Source of the DNA: Nitrososphaeria archaeon
GTDB taxonomy: Archaea; Thermoproteota; Nitrososphaeria; Geothermarchaeales; JDFR-13
NCBI GenBank assembly: GCA_027078545.1
Contig: JALWXN010000004.1
Span: 454,737 to 518,736, forward strand
Length of the DNA: 64,000 nucleotides
Reading direction: 5' to 3'
The position numbers and the translations under genes were made by a program. Position 1 is the stretch's first letter. The number at the start of each line of letters is the position of its first letter. Of this stretch, positions 51,937 through 60,902 are shown piece by piece. A model generated the notes under the pieces. It was given only the letters and a program-made list of their open reading frames with translations, was not told where the DNA came from and did not search any database.

Positions 51937-51976
51937 TTGGAAATCCAAAAATCGGATTTTCCAATAGATTTATATA
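51937..51976 (+). promoter_or_regulatory. Promoter with an imperfect inverted repeat
   Basis: TTGGAAATCC (51937) and GGATTTTCCAA (51954) pair over ten bases with one bulged A. AGATTTATATAGC follows (51966) as TATA box, giving a transcript start near 51998 and so an almost leaderless surface-protein mRNA starting at GTG 52004 or 52007. Confidence 0.45.
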
Positions 51977-52003
51977 GCATCCGCCTGATGTTGATTAGCA
52001 AGG

Positions 52004-53419
52004 GTGGTGTCTAGGCTGAGTAGGATATTCTTTCTCCCACTGCTCCTGGTCTTGCTCTTGCCTCTCGTCGGTGGTCTCCCCCAGTATCACTGGGCTAGTG
52101 TTACTGAGATTGGTGGTGTGGATATCCTTTGGAGGGATGCAGCGGTATGGGGTGACGCGGCTGCCCTTGGTGGGAGCTTTGCCGAGTATCCCCTCGTAGG
52201 CTTCATGAACATGACGAATTCTGGTTTCTGGTTATCCAGGATAGATACTGAGGGTGTCGCCTCGGCTGTGGAGCTCGTAGCTATAGCTGGTGACCTATAT
52301 ATAGCGGTGGGTGGCTGGGTCTTCGACCAGACAGGCTTGAAGAGGCCCTACGTAGCATTGATGAACATGTCCGGGGAGCTGGTCGACTCAGAGGCCCCGC
52401 TCAACATTACTTTTGAGGATGGTGGGGTGACGGATCTCCTCCTGGGTCTGGATGGGAACCTCTATGTCTTGGGCTATGCATTCGTTCCAGGCTCTGGCTA
52501 TACACCCTTCTACTCGAGGTATAACCTAACCAGCCTCTCGATCGACTTCACCATGACCTACCCGGGTATGGGTAGGAGTACGAGGATGGCCTGGACAGAT
52601 GCCTCGGCACTACTGGTCTCGAATAGGGATGGGGACATATTCCTCCTCGAGGTCGGGATCATCGATGGGGTGCCGATCCAGTTTACACGGCTCTCTGGCG
52701 ATGCCTTCGGACCAGAGATCTATGGCTACGACATCGCCTATGAGAACTGGACTATACTCCTGGCCGGTAGGACATCTGGGGGCTCAATGATGCTGGTCAT
52801 GGAGTATCCGGGCTACAACCCCCTATGGCTAGGTAGCCAGACACTGGTCAACATGACTGGCGCCGAGTTCGACGGGCTTGGATACATGTATTTCATAGGT
52901 AGTGGTAGGGCCTTGATGGGTCAGAACACTAGTGGAGCCATTATATACCGCTTCAACCAGACCCCCACAGGTGGAGTGTTGCTAGACTACTGGCTGGTGG
53001 ACAGCCCAGCTGAGGACGTGGTGACCGGCTCGGATATTGATGACCAGATCGTGGTGGCGGGCTATGGGGACAGCTTCAGCCAGCCTGGTAAGGACGGATT
53101 ATCCTTCCTCTATACCCACCAGCTAATGGACATCACCTTCCCAGCATGTCAAAACATTGGCACGATAGATGTGGAGAGATATGCGAGGAGCCTCAACAGC
53201 TTCGCCGAGGAGCTCGAGGTTATACGTGAGGGTCCTGGGAGCAGCCCGGGTAGGCCGGAGCCACTGGCCCTCACGGCATCAATGTTCGAGGAGAGCTTCA
53301 CATGCATCGGCTATGACCCCAACAACCCGCCGATCATACCGGAGTATACACCCCTCCTCCTAGTAGCCGCCGCGGCTGGTGGGATAATCCTATACAGGGT
53401 GCTGAGGAGATACGCCTGA
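52004..53419 (+). CDS. Secreted propeller-like surface protein with PEY-type C-terminal anchor
   Basis: A 471-residue protein: signal peptide (IFFLPLLLVLLLPLVGG), beta-rich body (WASVTEIGGVDILWRDAAVWG; DLLLGLDGNLYVLGYAFVPG; EFDGLGYMYFIGSGRALMG) and C-terminal IPEYTPLLLVAAAAGGIIL followed by YRVLRRYA. The tail has the same layout as that of the 47104 protein: I-P-E, a TP pair, one membrane helix, then arginines. N-glycosylation sequons (NMTNS, NITF, NLTS) are plentiful. Function unknown; it looks like a surface-exposed partner or paralogue. Confidence 0.65.
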   Translation: MVSRLSRIFFLPLLLVLLLPLVGGLPQYHWASVTEIGGVDILWRDAAVWGDAAALGGSFAEYPLVGFMNMTNSGFWLSRIDTEGVASAVELVAIAGDLYIAVGGWVFDQTGLKRPYVALMNMSGELVDSEAPLNITFEDGGVTDLLLGLDGNLYVLGYAFVPGSGYTPFYSRYNLTSLSIDFTMTYPGMGRSTRMAWTDASALLVSNRDGDIFLLEVGIIDGVPIQFTRLSGDAFGPEIYGYDIAYENWTILLAGRTSGGSMMLVMEYPGYNPLWLGSQTLVNMTGAEFDGLGYMYFIGSGRALMGQNTSGAIIYRFNQTPTGGVLLDYWLVDSPAEDVVTGSDIDDQIVVAGYGDSFSQPGKDGLSFLYTHQLMDITFPACQNIGTIDVERYARSLNSFAEELEVIREGPGSSPGRPEPLALTASMFEESFTCIGYDPNNPPIIPEYTPLLLVAAAAGGIILYRVLRRYA

Positions 53420-53479
53420 CCACCGATCCCTGGGACGGTAGGAGTAAAATCTGGGTGGATACTATACTAGGATATTGAT

Positions 53480-54328
53480 ATGGACCGCGGCCTCGATAAG
53501 ATCTATAGGCTTCTATGGCCGATGAGGCCTGGGGACAGTGGTGCCATTGAACGGTTCCACCGCCTAACCATGGAGTTCACTAGGCTGATAAGTAGCTGTG
53601 AACCGCTGAAGAGGCTGGGGGAGAGGGGTGTAGTCAGGATCCTCGAGCTGGGTAGTGGTACGGGGATAGCGGGTGTAGCCCTCTCCAAGGCGCTTCACGG
53701 CATGGGTATAGGTGTAGATATAGACTTCACAGATATCAGGGAGGGGGATCTCGATGCTGTTGAGGAGTGGCTCGAGACAGTGGGGCTCAGAGGGATAAGG
53801 CATAGGAGATACGTCCTAGACTCACGCAGCATACCTAAGAAGCTAGGCGGGGAGGAGTATGACCTAGTCCTATTCTTCGGCTCCCCACTACCCCATCTAG
53901 ACGTGTTCGAGTATATCCTCACCGTCGCCGGGATTAGCCAGGTACTCAGGAGAGACGGGGTGTACATGGTGGAGCAGTACAACCTGGGCTGGGAACTGCT
54001 GAGGAGGCGTGGGTTCCAGGAGATACTCCTGGAGAATAGGCTCGGCGAGGGGGAGGCGCTGATCTCTATCTACACAGGCTACGACGAGTATAGGGGTGTC
54101 CAGGAGAGGAGCTACTACAGGATACCAGGTATGGAGTATATAGGCAGGATGAGGTCTAGGCTATGGGACATAGCCTCGATAATAGGTATCAACTGGATAT
54201 TCTTCAGGAACGTGGAGATCAGGAGCTTCAGGGACATCCGGGAGGCCAGGGCGATAATCTCATGGGATACTAGGAAGGAGAAGCCAGGCTGGGAAGAACT
54301 ATACAACACCCTCCCCAGCCAGGAATAG
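53480..54328 (+). CDS. Class I SAM-dependent methyltransferase
   Basis: A 282-residue protein. The SAM motif is VRILELGSGTGIAGVALSKAL (about 52-72), motif II FTDIREGDLDAVEEWLE and motif III/IV YDLVLFFGSPLPHLD. The C-terminal 100 residues (ISIYTGYDEYRGVQERSYYRIP...) form an extension that may hold the substrate. Target unknown. It stands alone between a surface-protein gene and the initiator tRNA. Confidence 0.75.
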   Translation: MDRGLDKIYRLLWPMRPGDSGAIERFHRLTMEFTRLISSCEPLKRLGERGVVRILELGSGTGIAGVALSKALHGMGIGVDIDFTDIREGDLDAVEEWLETVGLRGIRHRRYVLDSRSIPKKLGGEEYDLVLFFGSPLPHLDVFEYILTVAGISQVLRRDGVYMVEQYNLGWELLRRRGFQEILLENRLGEGEALISIYTGYDEYRGVQERSYYRIPGMEYIGRMRSRLWDIASIIGINWIFFRNVEIRSFRDIREARAIISWDTRKEKPGWEELYNTLPSQE

Positions 54329-54442
54329 CCAGGCAACGAACCAACGGAGACATATACACCCCCAACCAACAGGCACCAGCCATAGACCCAGTAAAAAACT
54401 TAAAGCCTTAAATAGGGAATATAGTATCAACAGGTATGGAGT

Positions 54443-54535
54443 AGCCGGGTGGCGCAGCCAGGCAGCGCGCCGGGCTCATATCAAGCTCCGGGGGATACCC
54501 GGAGGTCGGTGGTTCAAATCCACCCCCGGCTACCA
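54443..54535 (+). tRNA. Initiator tRNA-Met (CAU) with a 16-base intron
   Basis: Acceptor AGCCGGG/CCCGGCT gives the A1-U72 pair, and the anticodon stem CCGGG/CCCGG has three G-C pairs next to the loop; both are marks of archaeal initiator tRNA. The loop is CTCATA-A with anticodon CAT. The intron at 54481-54496 lies between positions 37 and 38. D stem GCGC/GCGC, T arm GGTGG-TTCAAAT-CCACC, discriminator A and an encoded CCA end the gene. Confidence 0.92.
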
Positions 54536-54736
54536 TTTCTCCTCCTGGGTTTTGACGTGTCTATTAACAATGTGGATAGGCTCCTCTACTAAGGGAAAAT
54601 TGTTAAAAATAGAGGTTCTAGAAAGCGTAGATTTAACAATAATCTGGCTAGGCAGGGGGTCTAGATAAGCCTAGGGGGATGGAGCATTGCCACTCCACAT
54701 GGGGTTGACCGCAAACATGTCTATACTCAGCAGTCC

Positions 54737-55405
54737 TCAGGATCCGTTGAGCTTATCTAGTTCAAGGGTTTTCCAGAGTATCCTATCCACCTCCTCCACA
54801 TCCACCCAGCTAAGATTGGTGAACCTAGCCACTATCAAGTACATGAAGGAGAAGATGGCGTGGCGCCCCGCATCTATGACGACCTCCTCAGAGCTTGACA
54901 CCTCCCTAAGCCTCTCCAGGAGAGCCTCCCTCTTCTCCTCCACCTCCCTATCAACGGCCTCCATATCCTTGGGGTATAGGGCGAATATCACTTCCACTTG
55001 GTTCCAACCCTTCTCCTCCCTGTAGAGGACCAGCCTAGACACTCCCTTCTTCGGGGGTAGCTCTAGTAAGAGCTCAAGACTATATCTTAGGGGGTCAACA
55101 GATATGCTAAGCAGCCTTGGGATCCTATCTTCAAAGCCGAGGTCTCTAAATATATTTTTAGCCCATCTCTCATACATCTCCTCGGCCAGGACAAACATCG
55201 CACCGAACGACTCAGCCCTACCAGACCTAAGTATCCTAGCCACCAACCCCTCTCTATCCCCAATATCATGGACATAGCCCTGCATCGCCCTAATCACATT
55301 AACAGCAAGCCTCAAAACCTGCTCCATACTAATATCCATATCATTGCTGAGCCTCAGCAACTCTCTCCAAACATCCATAGGAATCTGGTTCAGCCTACGC
55401 TCCAC
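54737..55405 (-). CDS. Protein of unknown function next to CRISPR array 3
   Basis: About 222 residues, mainly helical, acidic and basic by turns. The N-terminus VERRLNQIPMDVWRELLRLS, then MDISMEQVLRLAVNVIRAM, could be a ribbon-helix-helix-like DNA-binding element; the rest (FVLAEEMYERWAKNIFRDLG, EVIFALYPKDMEAVDREVEEKREALLERL) is unfamiliar. I start at GTG 55405 because longer frames enter array 3. The promoter-like GTTTATGTATTT is about 50 bases upstream. It is convergent with nothing; between it and the tRNA are 200 bases without a gene. Confidence 0.5.
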   Translation of the reverse strand: MERRLNQIPMDVWRELLRLSNDMDISMEQVLRLAVNVIRAMQGYVHDIGDREGLVARILRSGRAESFGAMFVLAEEMYERWAKNIFRDLGFEDRIPRLLSISVDPLRYSLELLLELPPKKGVSRLVLYREEKGWNQVEVIFALYPKDMEAVDREVEEKREALLERLREVSSSEEVVIDAGRHAIFSFMYLIVARFTNLSWVDVEEVDRILWKTLELDKLNGS

Positions 55406-55508
55406 CACAGAAACCCAGGGAAAAACAGACAGCCAGAAATACATAAACAAAAACTTACCACATCTAAAACCCCTCTGGATACAAACATACCACCAATAAA
55501 CACCCACC

Positions 55509-56786
55509 AAAACAAACCCTCATAGGTATGCTGGAACTCCTTCATCACTAGGCTTGCTAGATACTCTGCCACTGTGTTTCAAACCCTCGTAGGTATGCTG
55601 GAACCAGTGCATTCCTGATGAGGTCGAGGAATGTCCTAGAGTTTCAAACCCTCGTAGGTATGCTGGAACGAGACCGACGAAGCCGTGTAGCGGGTGGAGA
55701 CCCGCGTTTCAAACCCTCGTAGGTATGCTGGAACCCTGTCCAGAGTTCCCAGTATACGTTACTATCCACTAGTTTCAAACCCTCGTAGGTATGCTGGAAC
55801 TAAGGGTTAAGAAGATGCCAGTGGAGGAGGGCGGTCGTTTCAAACCCTCGTAGGTATGCTGGAACCCACACCGCCACCACCACCGCCACCCAAGACGGGC
55901 TGTTTCAAACCCTCGTAGGTATGCTGGAACTGTCCTTGTCCTCTTGGGGGTGGTTGAAGTGACGACTTGTTTCAAACCCTCGTAGGTATGCTGGAACACT
56001 CATTCCTGTCTCCCTCCAGGATTTCGACCGGTGGTTTCAAACCCTCGTAGGTATGCTGGAACGTCCTTGTTTTTGTCCTTGGGGGTGGTTGAAGTGTCGT
56101 GTTTCAAACCCTCGTAGGTATGCTGGAACCTAGAGCCGACCAGAACCTACAGAAAATCAGAGCCGCGTTTCAAACCCTCGTAGGTATGCTGGAACACTCA
56201 TTCCTGTCTCCCTCCAGGATTTCGACCGGTGGTTTCAAACCCTCGTAGGTATGCTGGAACCCGAAGTAACCATCCCCTAGCCACCACAGATAGCTGAAGT
56301 TTCAAACCCTCGTAGGTATGCTGGAACTTTTTCAGACAAAATGGTGTTTTTGTCGGGTTTTTAGTTTCAAACCCTCGTAGGTATGCTGGAACGTGATAGC
56401 CATGACCAACGCCGACGTATTCGACGTCTCGTTTCAAACCCTCGTAGGTATGCTGGAACACGCACTGTTAAGATTATATGTACGCAGTGCATTCTGTTTC
56501 AAACCCTCGTAGGTATGCTGGAACGTGATTCCATGGTGAAGCCTATTCACGACGACATAGTTTCAAACCCTCGTAGGTATGCTGGAACTCCGTGGGCCCG
56601 CCACCCTCCCTGGGCGGGCGGCTTGTTTCAAACCCTCGTAGGTATGCTGGAACGCGTCGTTCACGCTGAACCTGGTGGACTGAGGTGAGAAGTTTCAAAC
56701 CCTCGTAGGTATGCTGGAACCCTTGTTGATGATTTCCAGTCTTCTCAGTATGGAGTCGTTTCAAACCCTCGTAGGTATGCTGGAAC
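55509..56786 (-). CRISPR. CRISPR array 3 (20 repeats, 19 spacers)
   Basis: Nineteen identical 29-base repeats from 55576 and a degenerate terminal copy at 55509-55537. In the minus sense the repeat starts GTTCCAGCATACC and ends GAGGGTTTGAAAC. Spacers are 35-38 bases, shorter and more even than in arrays 1 and 2. Spacers at 55998-56033 and 56196-56231 are identical; those at 55931-55968 and 56063-56100 share an 18-base core. The leader side faces the type I-B cas operon. Confidence 0.97.
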
Positions 56787-56900
56787 CCGTGGTTTGTATA
56801 ATATTTATTTGGTTTTCTTAGTTTTTAAGTTGTTTTTTAAGGATTGGGTGGCGACCACTAAGCTCAGCAGGAGGAGTATATAAAGCCGGTCACTAGGAGG
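56787..56900 (-). promoter_or_regulatory. Leader of CRISPR array 3
   Basis: AT-rich stretch after the newest repeat. On the minus strand GGCTTTATATACTCC (TATA at about 56877-56885) is a strong archaeal promoter, so transcription begins roughly 60 bases before the array. Apart from the AGTATATAAA core it differs from the leaders of arrays 1 and 2. The remaining bases to 57055 hold the cas promoter; GGATATACTG at about 57011 is a candidate. Confidence 0.75.
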
Positions 56901-57054
56901 GTTATGGATATCATTTACCTCATATGAGTATAGGATAATATTGTTTCTTTCTTTGTTTTCCATTTATTATTTCTCCTCTATCATTGTTATGTTTGCCTAT
57001 GAATGAACGTGGATATACTGTAAGTAGTCCCTATCGTTATGGGGTGGTTAAGCT

Positions 57055-59103
57055 GTGATCGAGTCTCTAAGGATGATTGGTCTCTGGAACTTCTCCCGTT
57101 CTGGATATAAGACCCCTAGAGAACTAGTTATCAAAGGGAGAATCGAAGACCTAGACAAATTTATAACCAGTAGGGTCCAGGGGGTGAAGAATAGGCAGAT
57201 TATAGTCCTCATACTTGACCCGGCCAACCAGACGTTAAGAGTCGTTCCACGAGAGGTATCTAGGGAGGAGCTTATCAGACTCTCATTTATAGGTCATAGG
57301 AAGGCGAATATCCCTCAGGATGTCCTCACGGTCTTATCAATTAGCTACTTGACTGGCAAGGTAGATATAAGGAACGGGAAAGTGAAGGAGAAGAGTCCAT
57401 CCATACTCACGCTTATTCGTAATCTCAGGGATAGGCTTCAGAGGATTGATGAGGAGGTTTTTAAAGCCATATGGGAGGACGAGGCCATAAATGGAGTCAA
57501 GTTTGGGGAGATAATTGAGATGCTCGGTAAAGCGTTTGAAGATAAGCGGTTTAGGGACTGGCTTAGGAGAGAGGTCTCCACCAATGAGACAGTAACCGGG
57601 TGTAAGAAGAACTGTGTATACACATTAGCGATTAAGCTAGAGAGTGGGGAGGTAGTGGAACTGGCCACAACTAGGCCCTATAAAAGATATCTGCTGGCTA
57701 CAGAGATCTATCCAATAATCTCACCTAGAATCAACATTGTGAATGGCTACTGCTATGTATGCAACGAGAGGCGTATGGTGTTGACAGAGCCGATATTCCC
57801 ACAGGCCTCACTACTAAAGATCTACACACTTGACAAGATCAGCTTTGTACAGGGGTTAGCGAGAGATCCCAAAGGTAAGATGAGAAACTTCTCCATATGT
57901 CCAGAGTGTAACTTCCTAATTGTTGATGGCTTGAGGTATGTTGAGAATGAATATACCGTCAGAAAGGTAGTCGTTGCTAGACACCGGGGTGGAGGCAAAG
58001 AGGGCGATAAACGTGATAATAACCTTTATGTAAATATGTATATAGTTCCAGCCGTTTCAAACAAGAAGGTGGGGGTAGATCTCCTAGGTATTAATGAGGA
58101 GCTTAAAACTCTTTTCACTTGGGAGGATTGGAATTATTTGCAGAAATTCCTGAATAAGGTAAGAGTAAAGCTGTCCCGGATTGCTGGGTCCATGTACTAT
58201 ATACATCTGATATTCGGGGGGACTAAGGCAAACAGTAGTGACTTTACATATGTGGGGTCGGTACAGGATGTACCAGTATTTGACATGATTCGACTTGCTC
58301 AAATAGTTTCTGAGGTTAAACGCGAGAGTGGCTTCAAAGCAACAGATGCCCTTCTAAGGAACTTCCCAGTAGGGACATTGAAAAATATACTAAGAGTAGA
58401 TCCGAAGGAAGAGGAAGTTAGTGTCCGTGATTTCCTATATCTAATGCGGGTACTTATGGTTAGAGAGCCATTTAATGATCATTTTCTATATATTTGGGCA
58501 GGGAAGACTGCTAAAGCATTGAGATTTAGATTGAATTGGTCTAAGACTAAGAATGCCGAAAAAATATTCATTGATACGATACTAAAGTATTTGTTTCTGT
58601 TAAAGATTATTTATAAAATACTTGGAAAGAATAATATGGGTAGCATGTCTTCTAGCAATGCTAGCCAAGCCTCCCCCACTGATCAGGTTCTTGAGGAGAC
58701 GCTGAAGTTACTTGAGGATGGAGAGCTGGCCAAGTTCATAAAATTTCTGGGGCTGGACAGAGCAAAGGCTGCATTATTCCTTCTTGGTGTCCTAGTGGCT
58801 GAGATAGGATGTGAACAGGCTAAGAAGGGAGATAACAGAAAAGCAGTTCTTAACAAACTTAAATACCCTGGCATGGATAGGTATGATGTAGTTGACCTTG
58901 CCAATTACATACCATTCGGTCTAAGGCACTACAGAATCTTTGGAGATTATGAGACTCTGTATTCAGCGGCAAAGAGACTTCTAGATATGGGTATTGAAGA
59001 TCTCGGGACACCGGAAGAGAATCTTTTCTATATACTGAGCGGATATGCATATCAGACGTATCGCCTAAATAGTGGGGGAGGATGTGGTGAGGTGGAAGGT
59101 TAA
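57055..59103 (+). CDS. cas8b: Type I-B Cascade large subunit Cas8b
   Basis: A 682-residue protein of the TM1802/Csh1 kind. A zinc finger is formed by CYVC (C233, C236) and CPEC (C282, C285). The C-terminal helical part, FLLGVLVAEIGCEQAKKGDN, then LKYPGMDRYDVVDLANYIPFGLRHYRIF, is the family's small-subunit-like region. It would read the PAM and hold target DNA in the effector. The start is GTG 57055, after GGGGTGG. The linker with SMSSSNASQAS near residue 530 is low-complexity. It is the first gene of the operon, with cas7 14 bases away. Confidence 0.85.
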   Translation: MIESLRMIGLWNFSRSGYKTPRELVIKGRIEDLDKFITSRVQGVKNRQIIVLILDPANQTLRVVPREVSREELIRLSFIGHRKANIPQDVLTVLSISYLTGKVDIRNGKVKEKSPSILTLIRNLRDRLQRIDEEVFKAIWEDEAINGVKFGEIIEMLGKAFEDKRFRDWLRREVSTNETVTGCKKNCVYTLAIKLESGEVVELATTRPYKRYLLATEIYPIISPRINIVNGYCYVCNERRMVLTEPIFPQASLLKIYTLDKISFVQGLARDPKGKMRNFSICPECNFLIVDGLRYVENEYTVRKVVVARHRGGGKEGDKRDNNLYVNMYIVPAVSNKKVGVDLLGINEELKTLFTWEDWNYLQKFLNKVRVKLSRIAGSMYYIHLIFGGTKANSSDFTYVGSVQDVPVFDMIRLAQIVSEVKRESGFKATDALLRNFPVGTLKNILRVDPKEEEVSVRDFLYLMRVLMVREPFNDHFLYIWAGKTAKALRFRLNWSKTKNAEKIFIDTILKYLFLLKIIYKILGKNNMGSMSSSNASQASPTDQVLEETLKLLEDGELAKFIKFLGLDRAKAALFLLGVLVAEIGCEQAKKGDNRKAVLNKLKYPGMDRYDVVDLANYIPFGLRHYRIFGDYETLYSAAKRLLDMGIEDLGTPEENLFYILSGYAYQTYRLNSGGGCGEVEG

Positions 59104-59117
59104 GGAGGTGGGAGTAG

Positions 59118-60077
59118 ATGGATAGCGATATCCTGTTCATATACCAAGCCAAGATGGCTAACCCGAATGGGGATCCAGACGAGGAGAATAGGCCCAGGAT
59201 GGATAAGTGGACGGGTAGGAACCTAGTCAGCGATGTTCGGCTTAAGAGATATCTAAGGGACTTGATAATAGAGGAGGAAGGTTGGGAGAGAATCTGGGTA
59301 ACAAAAGTCGAGGATAAACATGTAAGGGCTGAAGAAAGGCTCCATAAAATACCTGGTATAACCAACGAAAGTGAACCTGAGGAAATAATAAGTAGAGTTA
59401 CTTCCCAATGCATAGACGCTAGATTATTTGGGGCTACAATACCTATTCAATCAAAGGGTAAGGGTGAGGGAGAGACTCGCGGGAAGGGCCGCTCCATTAG
59501 TATAACAGGCCCTGTACAATTTACTTGGGGGTTTTCACTGCATAAGGTACAGCAGATGGAATGCACTATAACGTCTATGTTTAAAGGTCGTCCGGGAGGT
59601 TCTGATGATGAAGGTGAGGCTGGTACGATGGGAAAGGACTATAGGGTGTACTATTCAATGATCGCTTTCTATGGGAGAGTGAGTAGTCAGAGGGCCAAGT
59701 ATACTGGACTGACCTCTAAGGACTTGGAGAAGTACATCGATGGAAAGCTCTGGGAGGCTCTCAAAAGAATGACTAATACTAGGAGTAAGATAGGCCAGTC
59801 GCCACTACTATACATGAGGATACAGTATGAGGAGCCATTCTCAATCGGTGATCTGAGATCCCTCATCGAGGTGGAGGAGCTAAAGGAGTCGATAAGGGAT
59901 ATGGATGACCTCAAGGTGAGCTTTGATAAGCTTGTGAAGCGATTAGAGGAGGTCAAGGACAAAATTGTGACGGTAGTGTTGAAGGTGAATAAGGACTTCG
60001 AGGAGAGATTCGGTATTGCCAAGATATTGAAGGACAGCGCGGTTGGTGACAAGGTGAAGGCGGAGGACATGGTTTAG
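59118..60077 (+). CDS. cas7: Type I-B Cas7 (Csh2) backbone protein
   Basis: A 319-residue RAMP protein. Csh2/DevR signatures: AKMANPNGDPDEENRPRMD (15-30), LVSDVRLKRYLRDLI (36-50), QCIDARLFGATIPI (97-110) and SISITGPVQFTWGFSLHKV. Six or so copies would coat the crRNA spacer. GGAGGTGGGAGT before ATG 59118 is a strong ribosome site. Confidence 0.9.
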   Translation: MDSDILFIYQAKMANPNGDPDEENRPRMDKWTGRNLVSDVRLKRYLRDLIIEEEGWERIWVTKVEDKHVRAEERLHKIPGITNESEPEEIISRVTSQCIDARLFGATIPIQSKGKGEGETRGKGRSISITGPVQFTWGFSLHKVQQMECTITSMFKGRPGGSDDEGEAGTMGKDYRVYYSMIAFYGRVSSQRAKYTGLTSKDLEKYIDGKLWEALKRMTNTRSKIGQSPLLYMRIQYEEPFSIGDLRSLIEVEELKESIRDMDDLKVSFDKLVKRLEEVKDKIVTVVLKVNKDFEERFGIAKILKDSAVGDKVKAEDMV

Positions 60078-60098
60078 CCCTGCCGGTGCATAGGTAGG

Positions 60099-60902
60099 AT
60101 GAAGGAGCTTGAGCTGACCTGGTTCGACGTTAAGGGCTATATGGCCCACTTCAGAAAATTTTTCTCGACTACCACATCCCTGTCCTATATATTCCCACCG
60201 AGGACAACACTAATGGGCCTTGTAGCTGCAATAATAGGGATGGATAGAGACTCGTACTACGAGCTTTTCTCGCCTAGGAACTTATTCATAAGTGTTAGGA
60301 TACTGTCACCCATACGAGTGGTTTTACAGGCGATTAACCATTTAAAGGTAAAGGAGCAACCAGAGCACAATATCAGAGGCTTGTATAGGGATAAAACTGG
60401 GCGTCTTAGGACATATGAGAGGATACAAGTCACAACAGAGTACGTGATTAATGGTTGGAGTTCTGAGGACTCACTAACCTATAGAGTCTATCTGGCAAGT
60501 TTATCACGTGATACGAGTGATTATGTTGAGACGCTTAAAAACTATCTGTCAAGAAGGATATCAATGTATCCTATATCTTTAGGTCCTGCTTATGCTTTAG
60601 CTTGGATAGACAAGTATGGAACATTGACGGCGGAGGTAAAGACGTCCACAGGTGTTAATCATATAGATCTAGTTTCTCCAGTTCCACTAGATTATGTTCA
60701 GGAAATCGATACTGGTTATGATAATAAATCCATTTATTATGAAGAAAAGGTTCCAAGGGACATGATGAGTGGAAGAATTATTAGATCAACAGCTGATTAT
60801 CTGGTTCCTGTGGGTAAACCGTTGAAGGTGAGGCTCACTGAGGGAGTTAAGTATTATACCTTCCTTGAAGATGGATATATCCTCTCCGTAACAGCTCTAT
60901 GA
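60099..60902 (+). CDS. cas5: Type I-B Cas5
   Basis: A 267-residue RAMP protein with Cas5 N-terminal features: FDVKGYMAHFRKFFSTTTSLSYIFPPRTTLMGLVAAIIG, the 'p..~~~GllaailG' block. It caps the 5' handle of the crRNA. Its TGA overlaps the ATG of cas3 (ATGA). Confidence 0.88.
   Translation: MKELELTWFDVKGYMAHFRKFFSTTTSLSYIFPPRTTLMGLVAAIIGMDRDSYYELFSPRNLFISVRILSPIRVVLQAINHLKVKEQPEHNIRGLYRDKTGRLRTYERIQVTTEYVINGWSSEDSLTYRVYLASLSRDTSDYVETLKNYLSRRISMYPISLGPAYALAWIDKYGTLTAEVKTSTGVNHIDLVSPVPLDYVQEIDTGYDNKSIYYEEKVPRDMMSGRIIRSTADYLVPVGKPLKVRLTEGVKYYTFLEDGYILSVTAL

Noticed and set aside
56721-56757. Possible self-targeting: newest spacer of array 3 resembles the end of csa3 (TTGTTGATGATTTC shared)
   Set aside because: Only about 14 bases match, then differences follow; too short and simple for a protospacer.
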